From Xanthostigma xanthostigma (taxonomy: Eukaryota > Arthropoda > Insecta > Raphidioptera > Raphidiidae), in assembly GCA_963575645.1 (NCBI GenBank), contig OY754475.1, forward strand, positions 22,544,509 through 22,608,508: a DNA stretch of 64,000 nt, given 5' to 3'. Both the position numbers and the translations under genes were made by a program. Shown piece by piece: positions 46,516 through 56,300 of this stretch (position 1 is the stretch's first letter; the number at the start of each line of letters is the position of its first letter). The notes below the pieces were generated by a model that worked only from the letters and a program-made list of their open reading frames with translations, had not been told where the DNA came from and did not search any database.

Positions 46516-49500
46516 CTACAAAAAATCGCGTCGAGTGAAAAAAAAAAAAATTCAAAGCGTACCTTTCTATGCGAGTTCACGCCGACGAAATAAGTAGACC
46601 GATAATATACTGACATTTTAAGAAAATAATACACGCACGCGTTGGGCACACACACACACGATAGGATTCGGTAGTGTTCGTATGACGTATTTATGAGTCG
46701 TAATCGTCGCTTGACAAAAATCACGCCCTAACCTAGAAATGCGTCGTTACAATACGCTGATATAAAACGCCTGCCTGTGAAATTTCATTCGAATCGATGG
46801 ACAGATGGCGGGGTTTTAAGACTGTGACAGTCGGACATGACGAAATTTTATTAAGGAAGTACCCTCGATAAATGAATTAACAAACAGAAAATTACGAAAA
46901 TTTACAAATTTGTCAAAACCTTTTCAAAAATGACTCAGTTAAATTTTTGTGATCTTTGGTTGACTTTGAAAAAGGATATTGATAATTTTATTTCGCTGCA
47001 CTTAACATGGAGTCATGGAAATTTGTGATTTTGACGCACTCCCATCATTTATTACGTTGGAATTGACAAACAGATTTTGATAAAATTTTCAGGAAATATA
47101 AACGAATATTCTATGAACATTTTTCTTTTTCCAAAACGTATAAAGCTTGCTTATGTTAATAGAAATAACTAAAACAAAGCCAAGCTTTTTAGCAATTCAT
47201 AAACATGACAACACCGCAATATTATAGTTTGTGGCGCGTCATTTAAAGGTAAGTTACGAAACTGCAGCAGTTTTGATATCGTAAAAACATACGTAAATTG
47301 AGTAAATGCTAAAAGCATAGTATTCCAAAAAAATGATAGTATATTATTATTTCCGAAATGACAGGAATAAAGAAAAGCATTTTCATAAATTAATGCGAAT
47401 TTGACACCGCGTGCTGACTTATGCTGCGTACATAAGCACTTGTAACTATGGCAAGGCATGCGGTATTGCCAAATTATATATATGTTATTCAAGTAGAAGA
47501 CTGAAATTCTTTGACTTACTGCGTACCGAGGGTACTTCCTTAATTTATTTTATTAATTTTTTGCCATTTGGCTACGGAACCGTAAAAAGAACATCGTAAT
47601 TTTAAAACCAACAGCGCCGCGTTTAAAACGTTAATTATTACGGCACGTTCATTTATTTCGAAAACAAAAGAATAACCCGAATAAAAATAAATTTTTATTT
47701 CTTTTGTTTTCATTAAGTACAGTACAATATATATCTTGAAATATTTTCCCCCTCACTAGGTAATCATATTACCTATCTCGAGGGGAAACAATTTTTTAGT
47801 ACTGACGTGGTTTGCAAGCTGATTTTTACTTGAATGCTATTTTAATCATTATGTGTGTGTGTGTGTGTTAGTGTGTGAGTGAGAATTGTGTATGTGTACG
47901 TGTAAATAGGTATTATGTGTGATACCAAGGCACTATTATACTAATAAATAATGTGAAGACCAAATTAAACAGTTTAAACTTAAACTCCAATATACACATG
48001 GCTATAATACTCGTACACAAAATGACATACATTTGGAACGCTGCAGAACTTCCAAATATAATAGCTCAACTAATAAAGGAAGTTATTTTTATAATAAGCT
48101 ACCAGATACTATCAAAGATAGCCCTAGCCTGAGCATCTTTAAAACTCGATTAAAACGATTTTTAATAAAAGCCTGCCCATATGACTGCTCTTTTTAATAT
48201 TACTATTTTAATATATGGTTTTGTTTTTTATAATTAATACTGTACTTTTATGTGTATTGACGTTCGCATCCGTTTATGGCTTCGCGAAGAAATAAAATCT
48301 ATTCTATTCTATTCTATACTAATCTGTTATATATTTAAGTCTTACCTTTGGTTTGTTGAGCCAACGGAATCACTTTGAGGCCTTGCAGCGTCTTGATATT
48401 GATAGCGCCGCCTTGGAAACCCGAAGGCAGCAAAATCTGTTGCGCCAACAGCTGCCCGCCTTGCGTCTGACTCGCCAGAACGACTCTTTGAGCCGACTGG
48501 ACGTTCGTCGATCCGTCCTGAGACGCGCTCAACAAGACCGTTTGACCGGCGCCGGACGAATCGTTGTGCTGACTTTTGACGGCGCCCTGAGCCTCGAGCA
48601 GTTTCAACGGCGTTCCCAACACAATCTGCTGACCGCTGCCGATCCCCTGTTGGGTAACGACCCTAGGCTGATTGGCAATGACCAGACTCTGCGTCGGAGA
48701 GCCCTGGGCGTTCGTTTGACTGCGCAAGATTATGTTCTGCCCCTGAATGTTTTGGATCGTGTTGCCTTTGCTGGCTAACAATATCGGCTTGCCGCTGATG
48801 TGCGCGAAATTCAGCCCCGTCGAATTGACCATGCGTATCGTATTCATCGCCGCCTGGTTAGGGCTCAAAACCGTTTTCGTCGCGTTGCCTTGTTTCGTTT
48901 GCGGATTGACGCTGACGATTTTTTGTGTCTGGCCGGCGATCTGTTTCTGTTGATTCGCGGTCGTCAGCAGTTTCGCGTTCGATAAACTCTGAGCCGTTAT
49001 TAATTTGGCGCTGATCAGCTGGTGCGTCATTTTATTGGCCGCCGATAGTTTGGCAATGTTCTGCTGCGGCTGTCTCGTGTTCTTCGACTGTATCGTTTTC
49101 GGCGAAGCGGCCATTATTATTTGGGCGTTCGCGGCCGCCGACGACGTGACCGTCTGCGGCGTTTGCGCCACCGAAGCGATAAGCCTCGGCTGACCGCCCG
49201 CCGTCATCGATACGATGTTTCCCTGCGACACGACGGCGAACTGCGCTACCTGATTCGGCACGTTACCGGACAGCTGGATCAGATTCGTCTGACCGGGCTT
49301 GCCTCCGGCGACCCTCAAAGTCGTACCTGCCACGAAAATAAACACTGCGGTAAACAAACAGAAGCCGGCAAAAAGTACTTCAATGCAAGATTGCAGAGCG
49401 CATTGTCGGAAAGTCTGATTTGACAACGACCTTGGATTGTGAATTATGCAGAAACAGTCGAACTTCCTGTCATGTAGAACATTAGACTGTACTCACACAA

Positions 49501-52500
49501 AAACAAATTACATAGAAAAAGGTTACTTTTCAAACTACATTTTGATCAAAATGCGTAGAAAAACATTATTTTGAAGTGGAAATTGTACAAAAAAAAAGAA
49601 ACGGGTTGCACTCCGGGAGTGCCGGCAGAAGTGAAAACTTGATATTAACGTCTTAATTTTTTGCATTTACAAGCATTGTTTATTTATTCGCAACACTTGT
49701 AAATAAAATGGTTTGTATCATAGATTGCATTTTTATGTACGATATTTCAACGCTAGATGTCTAACGTTGTATAAATATTGGCAACACTTGTAAATAAAAT
49801 GGTTTGTATCATAGATTGCATTTTTATGTACGATATTTCAACGCTAGATGTCTAACGTTGTATAAATATTGGCAACACTTGTAAATAAAATGGTTTGTAT
49901 CATAGATTGCATTTTTATGTACGATATTTCAACGCTAGATGTCTAACGTTGTATAAATATTGGCAACACTTGTAAATAAAATGGTTTGTATCATAGATTG
50001 CATTTTTATGTACGATATTTCAACGCTAGATGTCTAACGTTGTATATCACTTAGAAGAGTCTCACCCAGTTCTTACTGACCTGACGCGAGTTTAACATTT
50101 TTTACCCATTACAAAAAAAGTGTACAACGCCGGTAAAGAAGTTTTCACTTCAAAAAAACTATGTTAAAAATACTGTTTCAATCGATCGAATATTTTACAA
50201 TGCTTTCTGCAACTCCGAATAAGTCTGTCTACTTAAAAACTTCAACTTAGCAATGGGCGAGTGGAGGAACGATAGGAAATTAGGATATGGTAGTTAAGTT
50301 TGTACAGGAGTTGAGTCATTGCGTTGTATAAGAAACAATCTCGATACCTATCTAGAATTAACATCGGAAACCACCTCGATAAGACGGCTAGCACAGAAAT
50401 TATCGTTTCTCGGTGAGAGAGAGTCCTAAACACATCTACCGCTGATGGGATATGAACCCGAGACCTTTCAAACGTCACTCACTCAATCGACGTAACCGAT
50501 ATTATTAAAAATATCGATACATCGATGTTTCGATATATCGATTCAGTCAGTTTGATTATTCTTCTAGCCTCGGCTCTTAGCTGCGTATTACAAATAAATT
50601 AGAAGGTATTAATAAAAAAAATAAACTAACCTTGGGGTAGCGAGCCATGTTGCTTCTGGTGCGCCAGCAGACTTTCAACCGATATAACTTGTCCGGCGGC
50701 ATTTGTGAGAACTTTTGCGACTAACGGAGCCTGGTTTGCAGTCACTGTGACCGGTTTACTTGCGTTTACGGCTGGAAAATAAACAAAACAAATCAACCTC
50801 ACCCGTCTACTTCATACTGTCGTCGTTAAACGCTTCTCTGTTTCATGCCCCCAATTTCTAGGTACTAATTAAGAAGTGGAAAAAATATCAATTCACTTTA
50901 TTGACGAGTTGGTACTAGACCCAAATAACCTTCGCAAGCGATGGCCTCGACAACTAGAAAATCATAGAAAAAAATCGACCGGCAGTTGTTTTCTTGAGAG
51001 AGCACTACAACGAAAACAAAACGCAATCGCTTACCAGCAGTTCGCTGCTGGCTCTGATCCAGCAACGACGTCCCCTTGGTCGCCATGGTAACGGCCTGCT
51101 GCTGCTGTTGCAGCTTCTGTATCTGCTGGAACGTGACCTGCTGCTTGAGCAGCGCCTGCTGTTGTTGACTGAGCGCGCCTGTCTGTTGTTGCACTTGTCC
51201 TTTGGCTTGCTGTTGTTTTATCGACTGAATAAACTGTTGTTGGACCGGCGTCAGCGTCGGCCTTATCTGTTTCTGCGATTGCGCCAGCAGCGTCTGCTGT
51301 TTTTGTCCGCTTATCGTTTGAATCACCTGTTGCGACGACACCGTCACCTGTTGTTGCGACAGAACGGTTTGTTGTTGTTGTTTCTGAGTCGACGTGATCG
51401 ACTGGAGGATCTGTCTAGCTGCCATCGTTTGTCTCGGCTGTTGTTGCTGAACGATCGTTTGAAGAATCTGGTTTTGAGGAGCGATCAGAGTTTGTTTGTT
51501 CTGAGTCGACTGTTGAGAAGTTATCTGAGTGACGACGTTGCTTCCGGAGTCGACTTGCTTTTGTTTACCGCCGATCGTTTGAATGTACGTTTGATTTTGA
51601 GTGCCGATCAATTGTTTCTGATCGACTTGCTGCTTGACATATATCGTTTGCTGCTGATTGCCGACGAGCGTCGGATTGATCAGAGATTTATTTTGAGTCG
51701 AGTTGATGATTTTAACGACGCTCTTGTTCGCCCCTTTAGCTTGCATCGGTTTTGTGACGGGGCTGTTGCCTCTCGGCGCTATGATGCTCTGCATCGGCGG
51801 GCCTCCGGCCGACGACGCCACGATCGATTTAACTTGATTCGACACGAGCGACTGCGCCCCGGACGAAGACAGTATTTTCAATTGGGAAACGGGACTGTTC
51901 CTTTCCGCCTTGTCGAGCATCGAGTTCTTATTAATCAACGATTGTAGCGTTTGCTTGTTCAAGTTTTGATTTATCAGCAGCGACGTTCCGGCCGCGGGCG
52001 ATTTATTCGGTTCCGACGCGTTGATGACCGACGAAACGGCGTTCGCGACCGTCGTATTTATCGTCGGAGCGGCCGTGGTAACAACAGAAGCCGGAGAAGC
52101 GCGCGAATTCGGCGCCTTGAAGCGCTTGTTCTGCGGCGTCGGTTTCTCCACAACCGGCGCACTCGTCACGGACACCTCGTTGGTCGATACGGTTTCCGGA
52201 ACCTGAACGGTAGCGGTTTGTTTGACGCTGGCCGGCGTCGTGGTGTTTTTATCTTGTTTCGCTTTGCTTTTGTTTTTGCGCGACGTGTTTTTCTTTTGAT
52301 GCTTAGTCAAGCCTTGATGCTGTTGATGTATTCTTTCGAACTCCTCTTCCGTCCGATTGCGATGGAGGTATATCCATATTTTACGTTTGGTGTCGTATTT
52401 GACGCACGGATCGTACTCGGTATGCATTCTGTCCAACGCGCCGCTCACCACCGATTGTAGAACGTTATCGGGCGCCGTTTGCGATATGTACTGCGACGAT

Positions 52501-55500
52501 TTCAGGAGTTCACATATGTCGGCGCGGGTCCCTTCGCCGTTTGGTAACCTGGCCGTCGCGTCCCGTACCAATGTCAAGATCGTAACGAAATTGGGTCGGT
52601 CCGAGCTCAACATCGAGTGTCCTCTCGCCTTGTTCACGCCGGCGGTCTGATTATACATTCCTTTCAAAGGTCCGACGACGCTTTCGTATCCGTGCATCCG
52701 ATACGTGAACGCCTTGTGCGGATTATCGAAACGCAACCTTTCCTGCTCTCGGAACTGCTCGATCTCTTCAAGAGTAGCCTTTCTGACGACCCAATTCGTC
52801 GGCCATCTCGGAGGAGGCGGCGACTTCGGCACTTCTATGATATTGACTTCCGTTTCTTGAGCGTTACTGTGTTCGGCGGTCATTTCCTCGCGGTGCTCCA
52901 GCCAAAATTGAAACAACGGAGCCAAAAGGTTATCCGAATCCCTACCGGCTCCGATCCACTGATATTCGTTCAATTGCGTTTTCAATTCGAGGTACGGCAC
53001 AAAATCTTCAGGCTGTTCGGAGAAGTCGCCGTTTAAAAAGCTCACGGCACACTGCAAGACTTCGGCCCAGTTGTCGACCGCGTTGTACCAATCGTTCAAC
53101 GGACTGATCGGATTTTCTTGCCACGCTTTGAGCCTCGTATCGAGCATGGTCAAGCTCATCCGATGATCTGGCGTCGAGCATATTATGTCTCGAATCAAAG
53201 AAAAGAATGTCGCGTGAGTGTCTTGCATCAACTCGGGCGTTTTACTTGTAATCTGATCGATGATTCCGATGTTCGAATCGTCCAAATCGACCGGCAAGTT
53301 GTACATATCGATGCCTTCCAAGTCGGACAAAGTCGCTGGAGCCACTTTTCCGTACTGCGACAGACTTTTAATCGTGTTGAACGTCCTCGACGTAGACGAG
53401 GGCGGCGTCACGACCGAAGTCGTCTGATTCGACGTGACCAATATACTGTTCAAAATGTTTTCTTGCGTCGCGAGAGACGGAATCGTATTTGTAATCGGAA
53501 TGACCGACGCGATCTGAGGCGACCTGATCGGCGAGCTGCTGACGATCTGTTTCGGCGTGACAGTCGACGGCGTCTGCACTTTAGGCGTTCTCGGTGCCGA
53601 TTTCGGAGTGCTCGCGACAGGTACCGAGCTCGGTCCGGGAATCTGATCGACGATCGACTCGTTATCGGACATATCCAGCTCCGAATTGGAACTGTGGCCT
53701 GACTGGCTCGATAAATGCAAACTTGCCGCCGGTACTGTATAATTATTCGTTTTAATTTCTTGCGGTTGTATGTGTACGGCGTTTCGGATTGGTTCTTTTT
53801 TAATCGTAGGCTTTTTACTGTGCGACGCTTTCAACTCGGGAGTATTCTGTGACGCCGGCATCGGATGCTTCTGCACCGAATGAACTGTCACCTTTTTATT
53901 ATTGTTCGATGTCTTGGTCGTGACGTCTTTTATACTCACGCCGTTCGTGTTCAAATCCAAATGGTCCTGAAAAAACAATTGCATCAAAACAAGCACAAAA
54001 ACAAAAATGAAGCAGTAACAATTGAACAACTTGAATAACTTTGCGACCAGGTCAAAAAGTGGGCATCTAATACGACAGTCTTTTTTTTTCTGATGTAATG
54101 CAAAGATATGGGTACTTCCCAAGGTCAGTAGATGTTAAGATGTAAAATGCTAAATCATAAGATAACTAAACACGCATATTTTAGTGTATTAATGTGGCAG
54201 TTGGCCCTGGCACTATATTATGTTCTGTTTTAATTACTAACTAATAATCACGTATAGCGTACTGTTTATGTATCATTCAGATTTGTTTATGTGTCATTCA
54301 AATGTATGTACTTGTATTTTTTCAATAAAGAAATCTGTCTATACTCAACAGTAGATTACAGAGGTTATCTCGTTCTGGCGGACCGGTCATATTTTTATCA
54401 ATTGACAGGTCCGCCGGATGCAAAAAAAAAAAAAACAAACCTCCTGTTCGAGCCTTCTCCGTTTGTGTTTCGACAGCATCATTCTGTACGTTTCGTCGTT
54501 GAGCTGCACGTTCAGAACGGGCGCCGCCCGAAGCGATTTGAGATCCGACATCGTCGACGGAACTCGAGGTTCGGGACCTTGATTGTCTCCGGCTTGAGCG
54601 CCGCCGCCGCTTCCCGTGCGCTTCTGTTTGCGCGACATCATCAATATTGTGCCGGGACCTGAAAGACACAGGAGCATGGAGCAATGTGACAAACGATCGC
54701 GTCAGAAACACGCCAATACAAAGTTTAAAACGAACCTTCCGGATAATTTTCGTCTTCGGACCAGGGATCTGTCTCGCCGACCTCGTTTCTAATGGCTGCC
54801 AATTCCTAAATAATAAAAAAAACGTGAACAATCGCTCTTACTCGTGTAAACATACTATTACGCTGTCTTTTGTGGTAAAATATCAAATATCTAAGCTTTT
54901 TCTGCGTTTTTATGCATTTAAATGATTAGTGCTGCACTTGTACCTTTTCCTTTGCAGCTACGCTATCTTGCGACAAAGATCGGAACTAACCGCCACAAAG
55001 CGACACTTTCGATTCGGTTTAATCAAAAAAAAATTGGTTGTCTGTAAAGTCGGTTTACGGACGATAGTTTTACGTGATAACGTCATAAAGAAACATTGAT
55101 GAACTCTCTGACGTCACGCGAGAAGAGAGAGAAATGTGTACAAGCCGACGCTTGGGCCGATCGTGCCTCTCCATCGCTTATATCGCGCTCTCGCTTGCAC
55201 GCTCAGGCTCAGGCGGAACGTGACACTTTTTCGTGCGTGCAGCCGTTGTTTCATCAATTTATAAGACGTTATCACGTCAAAAATGCTACCGTGACATACC
55301 TGATAGTACCGCTTTTTGTTGCGGTACTGCAAGTTGGCTATGTCTTGCTGCTTGTCGAACGATATCGACGGATTCGGTCTGAGCGGGCCCGGAGTTCCGG
55401 GAGGCAGTGACGACGCGGCGCTGATGAGCCACTGGCGCGACGCGAGCACCTCCTTGACCAAAGTACGCATGTACCGTCTCTGCTGGCATTTCGATTCTCG

Positions 55501-56028
55501 GCGCTGCGCTTTTCTCATCATGTGTCTTATTCGCTGCACGTCCGATCTATAATTACCTGCAAAATCGATTTGTTTAGATTTAAAATTATTGTACATTCGT
55601 GATGCTCGTGTATAGACGCTCGACAGCTGAGGGTGCCGTTGAGCTTCGATATAACTAAAAGATAACGTACCGGCTTTCAAGTTCTTATGAAATTCCTCCA
55701 AAGGATTCGTAAAGCCGATCGTTTCCCAGTTGAATATCTTCTGCAGCGTATTGTTTTTCTCGGACGTGTCGTTCTCCGGAAAACACGGCAAGAAGTTTTT
55801 CAAGTGCTGCTTCTGCGATTCGGTCAAATTGTTCCACATTCGGGCCGAGAAAAACTCTTTGAAAAGTTGTTTGTTCTCGCACAATTGCTGCGGCAGTTCG
55901 AATTTGACGCCGCATATTTTTGCTATTTCGATTTTGTCTTGTTCGACTGACGACGACGACGACGACGTAACCGAATCGCTCTCCGAACTACTCATTTCCT
56001 CATCGGACGAAGACGTAGCACTATCCAT
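46289..56028 (-). CDS. NFRKB: NFRKB, INO80 complex subunit G (8 exons, 1727 aa)
   Basis: Nuclear factor related to kappa-B-binding protein, a metazoan-specific subunit of the INO80 chromatin remodeller that binds the deubiquitinase UCHL5 through its DEUBAD domain (family knowledge). Exons on the minus strand: 55671-56028, 55300-55556, 54736-54805, 54441-54658, 51035-53966, 50631-50771, 48346-49326 and 46289-46515. All junctions are GT-AG and phases match; the sum is 5184 nt. Seen: S/E-rich N-terminus, DEUBAD at about 40-165 (QKQHLKNFLPCFPEND, NWETIGFTNPLEEFHKNL), DPWSEDENYPEG, conserved central region about 590-855 with a winged-helix-like part, Q-rich about 1075-1270, then S/T/V/Q-rich to the end. 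Human NFRKB is about 1300 aa; the excess lies in the low-complexity C-terminal half. Certain for identity; exon 8 and the 3' end are less certain. Confidence 0.93.
46770..46854 (+). mobile_element. Older retroposon-like repeat, left part
   Basis: 'tgtgaaatttcattcgaatc' ... 'gacatgacgaaattttatta' is continued, beyond the piggyBac-type insertion, by 'tttgccatttggctacggaa' at 47560-47579. The two parts form one repeat of a kind common in insects, split at a TTAA site. Confidence 0.5.
46855..47539. mobile_element. piggyBac-type MITE with TTAA target duplication
   Basis: Ends GGAAGTACCCTCG and CGAGGGTACTTCC are perfect inverted repeats, flanked by TTAA on both sides (46851-46854, 47540-47543), the piggyBac target. 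685 bp, no transposase. Lies in NFRKB intron 7. Confidence 0.8.
47845..47900. repeat. (GT)n microsatellite
   Basis: Interrupted GT repeats in NFRKB intron 7. Confidence 0.9.
47952..48317 (+). pseudogene. LINE 3' end: reverse-transcriptase C-terminal tail
   Basis: An open frame of about 80 codons (47952-48197) encodes YTHGYNTRTQNDIHLERCRT, later GSYFYNKLPDTIKD and SLSIFKTRLKRFLI, then TAA. H.YNTR ... YNKLP ... FK.RLK..L is the usual C-terminal signature of CR1/L2/Rex-like non-LTR retrotransposon polymerases. It is followed by a short 3' UTR, AATAAA and a (TCTAT)n tail (48296-48317). A 5'-truncated insertion in NFRKB intron 7, opposite to the gene. Confidence 0.75.
48346..49326 (-). CDS. NFRKB: NFRKB exon 7 (aa 1326-1652)
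   Basis: Acceptor TTCGTGGCAG, begins GTTLRVAGGKPGQTNLIQLS, ends LKVIPLAQQTK; donor CAAAG|GTAAGA. Low-complexity Q/S/V/A-rich transactivation-like sequence typical of the family's C-terminus. Confidence 0.88.
49602..50151. mobile_element. Nested element carrying a tandem array
   Basis: Starts 'acgggttgcactccgggagt', with GAAGTGAAAACTT at 49628-49640 and its exact complement AAGTTTTCACTTC at 50139-50151. The 91-bp array sits between them. Short inverted repeats around a tandem core are seen in some Helitron-like and MITE families. Class unassigned. Confidence 0.55.
49691..50046. repeat. 91-bp tandem repeats, 3.9 copies
   Basis: 'caacacttgtaaataaaatg' at 49691, 49782, 49873 and 49964, with the following sequence through 'gctagatgtctaacgttgta' identical by eye in all copies. 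Strong homogeneity suggests recent amplification. Confidence 0.95.
50234..50505 (-). mobile_element. SINE with tRNA-like head
   Basis: Minus strand: 'cggttacgtcgattgagtga', then GGTCTCGGGTTCATATCCC (B-box-like), then a body ending 'tatcctaatttcct...cgcccattgctaagttgaag'. The 3' half is shared with 28850-28970. Same orientation as NFRKB, in intron 6. Confidence 0.6.
50631..50771 (-). CDS. NFRKB: NFRKB exon 6 (aa 1279-1325)
   Basis: Acceptor TTTTCCAG, donor CCAAG|GTTAGT. Contains VISVESLLAHQKQ, a conserved NFRKB C-terminal block. 141 nt, phase 1 in and out, so skipping it would keep the frame. Confidence 0.88.
51035..53966 (-). CDS. NFRKB: NFRKB exon 5, large central exon (aa 302-1278)
   Basis: 2932 nt without interruption. 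Starts DHLDLNTNGVSIKDV (acceptor TTTTTTCAG). The conserved core from SPLNDWYNAVDNWAEVLQCA to PCVKYDTKRKIWIYLHRNRT includes WPTNWVVRKATLEEIEQFRE and the winged-helix-like part NFVTILTLVRDATARLPNGE. It then runs into S/T/V- and Q-rich sequence with long glutamine runs. Donor GCTG|GTAAGC, phase 1. Long antisense open frames here are by-products of the Q/S/T codon bias. Confidence 0.93.
54441..54658 (-). CDS. NFRKB: NFRKB exon 4 (aa 229-301)
   Basis: Begins PGTILMMSRKQKRTGSGGG and ends NDETYRMMLSKHKRRRLEQE. Acceptor GTCTTTCAG, donor CAGGAG|GTTTGT. The KHKRR block is conserved in the family and may act as a nuclear localisation signal (inference). Confidence 0.9.
54736..54805 (-). CDS. NFRKB: NFRKB exon 3 (aa 206-228)
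   Basis: A 70-nt exon (acceptor TTATTTAG, donor GGAAG|GTTCGT) encoding ELAAIRNEVGETDPWSEDEN, then YPEG across the junction: a highly conserved NFRKB block. Phase 0 in, 1 out. Confidence 0.9.
55025..55284 (+). mobile_element. 'ACGTGATAACG' MITE, copy 4 (NFRKB intron 2)
   Basis: Full-length copy with AATTGGTTGTCTGTAAAGTC at the left and CGTTATCACGTCAAAA at the right. Its right end is 15 bp from the exon 2 donor (GT at 55299-55298). Confidence 0.9.
55300..55556 (-). CDS. NFRKB: NFRKB exon 2 (aa 120-205)
   Basis: Acceptor GATTTTGCAG, donor CAG|GTATGT, phase 0. Encodes YRSDVQRIRHMMRKAQRRES and VLASRQWLISAASSLPPGTP, the conserved end of the DEUBAD region and linker. The preceding 114-bp intron is divisible by three and open, so reading through would add 38 residues; homology places the junction at KAG|NYRSD. 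Confidence 0.9.
55609..55640 (-). repeat. Copy of dispersed GACGCTCG motif in NFRKB intron 1
   Basis: TATAGACGCTCGACAGCTGA followed by GGGTGCC. It makes up about a quarter of the 114-bp intron. Confidence 0.65.
55671..56028 (-). CDS. NFRKB: NFRKB exon 1 (aa 1-119)
   Basis: Starts at ATG 56028 (context aaacaATGg). Acidic serine runs, then GVKFELPQQLCENK and the DEUBAD helices. Donor AAGCCG|GTACGTT, phase 1. The first in-frame Met precedes the conserved domain by about 38 residues, as in homologues. Confidence 0.92.
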
Positions 56029-56300
56029 TGTTTCTTATGTCTATTTTTAATCAATACAACATAACCTAAAAACAAATTTATGTAAATTGAATGTTTTTAC
56101 GAGATATTTGACGGTATTACATAGCGATTGTTGATGCGGCAGAGTCATTGAGTCAAAGTTTATATCTTAGATGAACATGACATGTATACTTTTAACTTAT
56201 CAGTCAACATTCAAACAAAAATCTAAATACCTAATTTGACGATGTCAAACACCCAAAGCACAATATTATATTTATGAAATAAAATATATGTAAATCTATT
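56029..56300 (-). promoter_or_regulatory. Region upstream of NFRKB (putative 5' UTR/promoter)
   Basis: About 270 bp of AT-rich sequence before the NFRKB ATG. I see no clear TATA/Inr arrangement or CpG island, so the start of transcription cannot be placed. Confidence 0.3.

Larger units (their letters stand above)
49391..50212. mobile_element. MITE (second copy of the 25346-25772 family), interrupted
   Basis: TTGCAGAGCGCATTGTCG at the left and the complement of TTGCAGAAAGCATTGTA at the right. The flanking blocks ('tgatttgacaacgaccttgg', 'tagaacattagactgtactc', 'tgatcaaaatgcgtagaaaa') match the 25-kb copy in order. The centre is displaced by the satellite-bearing element at about 49602-50151. 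In NFRKB intron 6. Confidence 0.7.

Noticed and set aside
46197-46724. 175-codon minus-strand frame through NFRKB exon 8
   Set aside because: Needs a phase that exon 7 does not supply and encodes an R/H-rich low-complexity peptide; the other frame fits exon 7 and the family's composition.
50994-53702. Long plus-strand open frames (up to 317 codons) opposite NFRKB exon 5
   Set aside because: Antisense shadows of Q/S/T-rich coding sequence; translations are L/R-rich without domains and the sense strand is clearly the gene.
55114-55299. Extension of the NFRKB frame beyond exon 2 into the MITE
   Set aside because: Frame runs through intron 2 and transposon sequence; the CAG|GTATGT donor and the next conserved exon show it is read-through.
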